This document shows positions 61,701 through 64,000 of a stretch of DNA of 64,000 bases, in pieces. Positions within the stretch are counted from its first letter, which is position 1. Each line of letters starts with the position of its first letter. The position numbers and the translations under genes were made by a program. Below the pieces are notes generated by a model. It was given only the letters and a program-made list of their open reading frames with translations. It did not search any database and was not told the DNA's origin. Origin of the DNA: Beaufortia kweichowensis (Eukaryota; Chordata; Actinopteri; Cypriniformes; Gastromyzontidae); contig CM032795.1 of assembly GCA_019155185.1 (NCBI GenBank), positions 10,705,795 through 10,769,794 of the forward strand, read 5' to 3'.

Positions 61701-63412
61701 TGACTGATTTGGATGATGAAGCAGGCTCACCCACAGAAGAGTTCAAGGCCTTCGTGACAGATTCAGGCATGAACCGCAGCCAATCAGAATACTGCAATGT
61801 GGGCACTAAAACCTACCTGACCAATCACCCTGCCAAGAAATATGTTTTTGACTTCATGAGGGTTCTTATCATGGACAATCTATGCATGACACCTGCCAGC
61901 AAGCAAACCCCCATCATTGATCTTCTGCTAGAGGTGAGATATATAACCCCATATGAGTTATATGATCAATTGCATGTTAAGCTACATTTTATTTTTGTTT
62001 TTAATTTTGTTCTGTATCACTGATACATTTCTTAAAGCTGCTCTTCTGAAGCCTTTTAAAATAAGCAGTCTTTGGTAGCAGTTTTGGTACAGAAACATTA
62101 ACTTTCCTCTGTCTTCAGGCCTCACCAGAGCGCTCCACCAGAACCCAGCAGAAAGAGTTTCAGTCCTACATCTTAGACAGCGTGATGGATCAGCTCCTGG
62201 CAGCAGATGTTTTATTGGGTTAGTTTTACATCCCATACATGTCAGCTCAGAAAAATCATTAATGTAGTGTACAGATTTTGTTTAAAAAATTCACCTTCAT
62301 ATCATTGCAAACTCTAATGGGATTTTCATGTCCTATTTGAAATGATTTAACGATTTTGCCTGTTCCTCACACAAAGCTAAGTAAATAATGTCACAAAGTA
62401 ATAGCTTCTATAAAAAAGCACCCTGAATAGTCTGTAGTTTTTCTTTTCTTTTGTATTTCACATAAAAAGAAAATAATAGAGTTGGCTCAGTAAGAGGAAG
62501 GGTTTAATTTCTTTAGCCTATTATCCCTTCAGGGTGCCCCTGAAACTATAGCCTCACGTCTCCTTTTGTGACACTTAACCTTCATTATATTTTCTGTATT
62601 CTCTAACAGGTGAAGAGGCATCATTGCCAATAACAACTGGAGGAAGTTACAATGTCCTGGTCAACAATGTCTTCTACTTCACCCAGCGTGTGGTGGATAA
62701 GCTGTGGCAGGGCATGTTCAACAAAGAGTCCAAGCTAGTGGTGGATTTCATAGTTCAATTGATAACACAGGTGAGAGAAGTTCTGTGATCTTATATCGAG
62801 TTTCCCACAAAGCTTTCAATTTTGTTTTTGTTGTGTTTATCATTTTATGAAACAACCACACTTGAGTCTGAAGTCTTTTCCTGTTTATCAATTTTAATGT
62901 TAGTACAAAAAAAACTACAAAATGCCAAATTTTTTATTATACATTAACATGTGAGAAAAGAGATGACAAAATGAAATCTATTAAAATATTTGTGCTCTGT
63001 TCTATTTAATGTCTGCATGTTCAGTTCAGCTCTAATTTGTTTCGAAATGCCACACATGTTCCCTCTCTCAATCCCTTTCATTTGTTTTTAAAACCCATGC
63101 AAATTCTCTCTCTCTTTTGTACCTTTTGTACCCTAGACTTACATAAGATTTAAACTGGTTCTCTGTTCTGTTCCCATTACAGTCCAAACGGCGATCGCAG
63201 GGTTTGTCTCTGGACTCTATCTATCATTGCCTGAACCGAACGATCCTCTATCAGCTCTCCCGTCCGCACAAGACTGTCCCGCAGCAGGTCACCCTGCTGG
63301 ACTCACTGCGTGTGCTGACTGTAAACCGAAACCTTGTACTGGGACCCGGAAATCACGACCAGGAGTTTGTGACCTGTCTGGCCCATTGCTTAATTAACCT
63401 GCACACGGGGAG
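29174..63412 (+). CDS. wdfy3: WD repeat and FYVE domain-containing protein 3 (ALFY), N-terminal ~2,137 residues, 36 coding exons, 3' end outside window
   Basis: ALFY is a very large scaffold that links ubiquitinated aggregates and p62 to the autophagy machinery and phosphoinositide membranes. The start MNMVKRIMGRPRQEECS matches the conserved vertebrate ALFY N-terminus, and similarity to it continues through every exon. The N-terminal part is mainly alpha-helical (armadillo-like). A concanavalin-A-like segment lies at about residues 1054-1310, within exons 17-20 (from CLFLPSLAPHNAP through WHHLLLVMSKGMLKN and ALVWRLGPTHFLEEVLP). The PH-BEACH, WD40, LC3-binding and FYVE parts should lie right of the window, since vertebrate ALFY is about 3,500 residues. 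All introns are GT-AG except that after exon 18 (GC-AG). Exon 24 has a one-base deficit that shifts the frame. No other exon is damaged, so an assembly error is as likely as gene decay. Confidence 0.95.
30651..30774 (+). CDS. wdfy3: wdfy3 coding exon 2
   Basis: Residues 61-102, VFGNAPPSTMNEKFSDLL to RRRASNKST plus one base. The acceptor is tgacag and the donor gtactt. Confidence 0.95.
31849..31958 (+). CDS. wdfy3: wdfy3 coding exon 3
   Basis: Residues 102-138, EAASRAIVQFLEVNQSEE to NLLASSGQ. The split Glu codon agrees with exon 2. Confidence 0.95.
35076..35362. repeat. Palindromic MITE family C, copy 1 (full length)
   Basis: It starts taaagggatagttgatct and ends in the inverted form aactatgcctttga. 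Inner parts 'cacaaaagaagatgttttaa' and 'agaagaaaagaaagtcgtac' are also roughly self-complementary. Its layout is that of the abundant cyprinid 'agggatagttcaccc' element. Confidence 0.8.
36903..37150. repeat. Palindromic MITE family C, copy 2
   Basis: It has 'cattccaaacctgtatgact', 'agaacacaaaagaagatatt' and later 'attcttttgtgttacacaga' on the inverted arm. It ends 80 bp before wdfy3 coding exon 4. Confidence 0.8.
37229..37390 (+). CDS. wdfy3: wdfy3 coding exon 4
   Basis: Residues 139-192, KTVDCMTTMSVPSTLVKC to LLQKVFVQ, phase 0-0. Confidence 0.95.
37562..37754 (+). CDS. wdfy3: wdfy3 coding exon 5
   Basis: Residues 193-257, ILVKLCSFVSPAEELAQK to NVVKYIH plus one base. The donor is gtgagt. 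Confidence 0.95.
38112..38298 (+). CDS. wdfy3: wdfy3 coding exon 6
   Basis: Residues 257-319, KECLSTCIQNMQQSDDLS to FLIDLMI plus AG of a split Arg codon. The donor gtgcct is weak but supported by continuity. Confidence 0.93.
38560..38726 (+). CDS. wdfy3: wdfy3 coding exon 7
   Basis: Residues 319-375, LEQAKEDEPKDALKDLVN to FVVPQPSGK plus one base. Confidence 0.95.
38727..40380 (+). other. wdfy3: wdfy3 intron 7
   Basis: The intron is noncoding. Part 39718-39886 is a degenerate family C element, with 'ctgcagaacacaaaatgtaa' and 'tctcaaaatatcttccttgg'. I see nothing else. Confidence 0.75.
39718..39886. repeat. Palindromic MITE family C, degenerate copy 3
   Basis: It carries the family's 'ttactcaccatcatgttata', 'ctgcagaacacaaaatgtaa' and 'caaaatatcttc' motifs in order, but with internal loss. 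Confidence 0.6.
40381..40848 (+). CDS. wdfy3: wdfy3 coding exon 8
   Basis: Residues 375-531, HTVRNIQAFSVLQNTFLK to LLKDPTQAHGEP plus one base. It is the largest wdfy3 exon here (468 nt). Confidence 0.96.
41033..41180 (+). repeat. Degenerate dispersed repeat family D, copy 2
   Basis: It has 'taccctcatgccatcccaga' and 'tgactttctgtag', as in the copy at 1013-1275. Limits are uncertain. Confidence 0.5.
41600..41760 (+). repeat. Dispersed repeat family B, copy 1
   Basis: The segment 'tgtaaagaacattctgtgaa', then 'tataaccttgatatgtttaa' and 'tattgactgagtaatgacac', recurs in the same orientation about 2 kb downstream. Confidence 0.8.
42207..42305 (+). CDS. wdfy3: wdfy3 coding exon 9
   Basis: Residues 531-564, DSKNNVAEEQKQLAWLVM to LLQGSNTNA plus one base. 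A (TC)n run forms its polypyrimidine tract. Confidence 0.94.
42515..42560 (-). repeat. SINE tail fragment
   Basis: A short degenerate form of the '...cttttatccaaagc...' tail seen in full copies elsewhere in the window. Confidence 0.4.
43027..43220 (+). CDS. wdfy3: wdfy3 coding exon 10
   Basis: Residues 564-628, LFREFGGARCVHNIVKYR to ELQLKTDILR, ending in phase 0. Confidence 0.96.
43640..43765 (+). repeat. Dispersed repeat family B, copy 2
   Basis: Nearly the same sequence as 41600-41760: 'tgtaaagaacattctgtaga', 'tataaccttgatatcttcaa', then 'atcaaagattgaaatcagtg'. Confidence 0.8.
43955..44090 (-). repeat. tRNA-derived SINE, reverse orientation
   Basis: Read on the minus strand it begins 'gttcctgtagctcaattcat', a tRNA-like A-box. 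A degenerate B-box and the tail 'ggataaaagcatctgccaaa' follow. It ends 160 bp before wdfy3 exon 11. Confidence 0.7.
44251..44708 (+). CDS. wdfy3: wdfy3 coding exon 11
   Basis: Residues 629-781, ALLAVLRESHRTRTVFRK to YKMATDSFD plus AG. It includes VNQNKVFELLHTVFCTLTAA. Confidence 0.96.
45352..45435 (+). CDS. wdfy3: wdfy3 coding exon 12
   Basis: Residues 781-809, SRAEQVPPCLTHETSLPSP to AIARK plus AG. This short proline-rich exon has no internal ATG and was placed by phase and similarity to vertebrate ALFY. Confidence 0.9.
46212..46383 (+). CDS. wdfy3: wdfy3 coding exon 13
   Basis: Residues 809-866, HGYHSSTNSASSKPLADL to VVIHPGAVLAMLDLLPSV and DTQPE. It has no long ATG-initiated frame, but splice sites and conserved IHPGA..AMLDLL support it. 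Confidence 0.93.
46868..47082 (+). CDS. wdfy3: wdfy3 coding exon 14
   Basis: Residues 867-938, HALDLQLAVANILQLLVH to ERLASQALQPMVL plus AG. Confidence 0.94.
47083..48781 (+). other. wdfy3: wdfy3 intron 14
   Basis: It contains a reverse-oriented family A repeat (47440-47790). The rest is AT-rich without recognisable features. Confidence 0.75.
47440..47790 (-). repeat. Dispersed repeat family A, copy 4
   Basis: It is inverted relative to 23120-23562: 'atcctacaaattatgttgcc', 'gtcacatccataatgcatgt' and 'tattgttgcttctagtttgt' match the reverse complement. Confidence 0.7.
48782..48894 (+). CDS. wdfy3: wdfy3 coding exon 15
   Basis: Residues 938-976, EFLRLGNPLNCGAWDKKL to SLSYEAEMR plus one base. 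The exon has an open frame with few ATGs; phase agrees on both sides. Confidence 0.93.
49497..49754. repeat. Palindromic MITE family C, copy 4
   Basis: It has 'aacacaaaagaagatatttt' on one arm and 'aatatcttcttttgtgttct' on the other, with 'gacatgagggtgactaaatg' near the end. It stops about 30 bp before wdfy3 exon 16. Confidence 0.85.
49787..50021 (+). CDS. wdfy3: wdfy3 coding exon 16
   Basis: Residues 976-1054, SMTLSMEGFGPDSVFTIN through LTRVKCLVSMTTPHDIRLHG to FDTSLEGF plus GG. Confidence 0.95.
50022..51737 (+). other. wdfy3: wdfy3 intron 16
   Basis: Noncoding. I see no repeat or RNA gene that I can support. Confidence 0.75.
51738..51838 (+). CDS. wdfy3: wdfy3 coding exon 17
   Basis: Residues 1054-1088, CLFLPSLAPHNAPSSNAN to DGAVVSGMGN plus one base. 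It is the lead-in to the ConA-like domain. Confidence 0.93.
52672..52752. repeat. (TC)n microsatellite
   Basis: A nearly pure TC run lies in wdfy3 intron 17, with TCTA variants at the 3' end. Confidence 0.97.
53125..53300 (-). repeat. tRNA-derived SINE, reverse orientation, degenerate
   Basis: On the minus strand, B-box-like sequence around 'aaggtcatagatttaattcc' precedes the tail 'tttggataaaagcatcttct'. It matches the family at 43955-44090. Confidence 0.65.
53527..53551. repeat. (AAT)n microsatellite
   Basis: A pure AAT run lies just before the acceptor of wdfy3 exon 18. Confidence 0.95.
53570..53788 (+). CDS. wdfy3: wdfy3 coding exon 18 (GC donor)
   Basis: Residues 1088-1161, ERFFPPPSGLSYSTWFCV to KEELLQSY plus one base. 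The only junction that keeps frame uses a GC donor (ttaca/gcaagt), giving Met where other ALFY proteins have Val before DDFSEESSF. This is part of the ConA-like domain. Confidence 0.92.
54107..54288 (+). CDS. wdfy3: wdfy3 coding exon 19
   Basis: Residues 1161-1221, DDFSEESSFYEILPCCAR to DGQMVNTVK, phase 0 end. It includes GQWHHLLLVMSKGMLKN, a laminin-G/ConA-type strand pattern. Confidence 0.95.
54289..55037 (+). other. wdfy3: wdfy3 intron 19
   Basis: Noncoding; nothing recognisable. Confidence 0.75.
55038..55269 (+). CDS. wdfy3: wdfy3 coding exon 20
   Basis: Residues 1222-1299, LHYVHNAPGGSASANPPV through ALVWRLGPTHFLEEVLP to FQAVYLP plus one base of Cys. Confidence 0.95.
55963..56123 (+). 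CDS. wdfy3: wdfy3 coding exon 21
   Basis: Residues 1299-1352, KDSKTEAVPPCPVALVPE to KLDSKAIAKQ, phase 0 end. Confidence 0.95.
56124..56938 (+). other. wdfy3: wdfy3 intron 21
   Basis: AT-rich and noncoding; nothing recognisable. Confidence 0.75.
56939..57050 (+). CDS. wdfy3: wdfy3 coding exon 22
   Basis: Residues 1353-1390, LGVSSHESATPVKLIHNA to AAVIGYL plus one base. Confidence 0.95.
57167..57357 (+). CDS. wdfy3: wdfy3 coding exon 23
   Basis: Residues 1390-1453, VRAFVTKPVATNLQYIGG through ILGLVAMASDVEGLYAAVK to RIKGYQ, phase 0 end. Confidence 0.96.
57671..57760. repeat. Long inverted repeat (hairpin) in wdfy3 intron 23
   Basis: Arms of about 40 nt (57671-57712 and 57722-57760) are separated by only 9 nt. 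The central block ccacaaaacaccatctataa pairs perfectly with ttatagatggtgttttgtgg, and outer parts pair with a few mismatches. Confidence 0.9.
57860..58011 (+). CDS. wdfy3: wdfy3 coding exon 24 (frameshifted)
   Basis: The exon starts LLAMLLKKKR in phase with exon 23, then reads RC and a TGA at 57896-57898. From 57892 the frame one base over gives LLNSHILHLTFSLVGTVDSG through to FQDLLCDFE, ending in phase 0 for exon 25. The length is 152 nt where phase needs 153, and only two bases (57890-57891) remain of the codon between KKKR and LLNS. The splice sites (ttgtag and gtggga) are normal. Translated as written, the protein stops after about 1,465 residues. Confidence 0.93.
58196..58269 (+). CDS. 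wdfy3: wdfy3 coding exon 25
   Basis: VWLHAPYELHLSLFEHFI to LLTES plus AG (about residues 1505-1529). It continues the post-shift frame of exon 24. Confidence 0.94.
58833..58994 (+). CDS. wdfy3: wdfy3 coding exon 26
   Basis: EAAKNGKLLREFQLIPKL to QGFPNSYDLL plus AG (about residues 1529-1583). Confidence 0.95.
59242..59336 (+). CDS. wdfy3: wdfy3 coding exon 27
   Basis: FGQFISSTLPTFAVCEKF to TNEEKIDR plus one base (about residues 1583-1615). Confidence 0.94.
59467..59587 (+). CDS. wdfy3: wdfy3 coding exon 28
   Basis: ADDEFGGLLSSNLILLRN to KEKNTVNA plus CA of a split Gln codon (about residues 1615-1655). Confidence 0.94.
59846..60063 (+). CDS. wdfy3: wdfy3 coding exon 29
   Basis: ACEELVRTLGFDWLLMFM to TNKIGTVL plus one base (about residues 1655-1728). 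Confidence 0.95.
60245..60435 (+). CDS. wdfy3: wdfy3 coding exon 30
   Basis: FNVGRSAGGRSTVREINR to TDLPDSLQ, phase 0 end (about residues 1728-1791). Confidence 0.95.
61041..61175 (+). CDS. wdfy3: wdfy3 coding exon 31
   Basis: FDLDSIWTFIFGVPASSA to MLRSMLNL, phase 0-0 (about residues 1792-1836). Confidence 0.95.
61367..61546 (+). CDS. wdfy3: wdfy3 coding exon 32
   Basis: PWQSEEEGSWLREYPITL to NIRPYSEM, phase 0-0 (about residues 1837-1896). Confidence 0.96.
61700..61933 (+). CDS. wdfy3: wdfy3 coding exon 33
   Basis: VTDLDDEAGSPTEEFKAF through YCNVGTKTYLTNHPAKK to IIDLLLE, phase 0-0 (about residues 1897-1974). Confidence 0.96.
62119..62218 (+). CDS. wdfy3: wdfy3 coding exon 34
   Basis: ASPERSTRTQQKEFQSYI to LAADVLL plus one base (about residues 1975-2008). 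Confidence 0.94.
62610..62770 (+). CDS. wdfy3: wdfy3 coding exon 35
   Basis: EEASLPITTGGSYNVLVN to VDFIVQLITQ, phase 0 end (about residues 2008-2061). Confidence 0.95.
63183..63412 (+). CDS. wdfy3: wdfy3 coding exon 36 (last in window)
   Basis: SKRRSQGLSLDSIYHCLN to CLAHCLINLHTG plus AG (about residues 2062-2138). The donor is gtgaga. The next exon is beyond the window. Confidence 0.95.
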
Positions 63413-64000
63413 GTGAGAGACAAACAAAAACTTTTTTTGTATTTCAAAAGAGAGAATAATGGATAAAAAAAAGTGTGCTTTAAATTTAGAATGTAACCAT
63501 TGTAACAAAAAACTAATAATATTAATTAATGTTACCATAAGCTGAGCTGGCTATATTTATGTTCACAACTTCATATCATTTACAGTCTAAGTTTGGTTTC
63601 TGTCAATCAAGTTTTTGTAATTGGAATCAAGTGGTCACTTTTCTGAGGAGTTAAAATTTTTTTAATTTGTATAGTTGACTTTTAAGTGACAAATAAATGT
63701 GGCCTAAATACTTCACAGCTGATTGAAATCATAGCCTTGAATGTTAAACAGAAGTATATAGTAACAGAAGTAAGTGAATGTATTTTCTCCTAACTGGAAA
63801 AGTAAGCTTATTAATGAAAAAACAAGCCTAATTTGTTGTCTTAATTATGCCAATTGAATCTATTTTATTATTTCTATGCAGTGAGCATGTCGCTTAAAAA
63901 GAAACAGTAATGTGTCAACGGTGCATATTTTACATTGAGTTTTGACAGCATAGTTATTTATCAATAACGATTAATGCAAAATTTCAACATATTCAATTCA
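63413..64000 (+). other. wdfy3: wdfy3 intron 36, 5' part
   Basis: AT-rich, noncoding, nothing recognisable. Confidence 0.8.

Noticed and set aside
61982..62236. Minus-strand ORF over wdfy3 exon 34
   Set aside because: Opposite a clearly coding exon in the correct phase; no independent support.

Overview
The window is vertebrate nuclear DNA from a teleost, most likely a cyprinid-type fish. The evidence is compact multi-exon genes with GT-AG introns, proteins that read as fish versions of known vertebrate genes, and introns full of short repeats typical of cyprinid genomes: palindromic miniature transposons, tRNA-derived SINE tails, and AT-rich micro- and minisatellites. Nothing bacterial, plasmid, phage or CRISPR-like is present.

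Layout. (1) Positions 424-12014, minus strand: the first eight coding exons of cspg4 (NG2 proteoglycan), about 1,649 residues. They cover the signal peptide, two laminin-G domains and about two thirds of the CSPG repeats. The 3' end of the gene lies left of the window. (2) Positions 13618-14121, plus strand: an intronless 167-codon ORF of unrecognised family with a good start context. (3) Positions 14260-15570: a probable dispersed repeat, then (ATAAC)n/(ATAAT)n arrays and a ~75-bp minisatellite. (4) Positions 16.8-20.4 kb, plus strand: a complete alpha/beta-hydrolase gene related to isoprenylcysteine methylesterases (about 370 aa), whose start codon appears to be split by an intron. (5) Positions 21.18-63.41 kb, plus strand: the 5' part of wdfy3 (ALFY). 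I see two likely leader exons (one less certain) and 36 coding exons encoding about 2,137 residues. The BEACH, WD40 and FYVE domains lie to the right of the window.

Most of the wdfy3 coding exons were placed by matching splice sites, phase and protein continuity, including exons 12-13 that contain little or no ATG-initiated ORF. The main anomaly is coding exon 24 (57860-58011). It is 152 nt where 153 is needed and has lost one base of a codon, giving a premature stop. Protein similarity resumes at once in the shifted frame and continues through the 12 later exons, so this is either an assembly or sequencing error or a very recent lesion. Other points are a GC-AG intron after exon 18, several small upstream ORFs in the wdfy3 leader, an upstream in-frame ATG that could add 20 residues, an intronic ~40-bp-arm hairpin next to the frameshifted exon, and a CG-rich imperfect palindrome upstream of cspg4.

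The genes are not an operon and show no obvious shared pathway: cspg4 is a cell-surface proteoglycan, the hydrolase is probably membrane-anchored, and wdfy3 is an autophagy scaffold. I found no evidence for a previously undescribed biological system.
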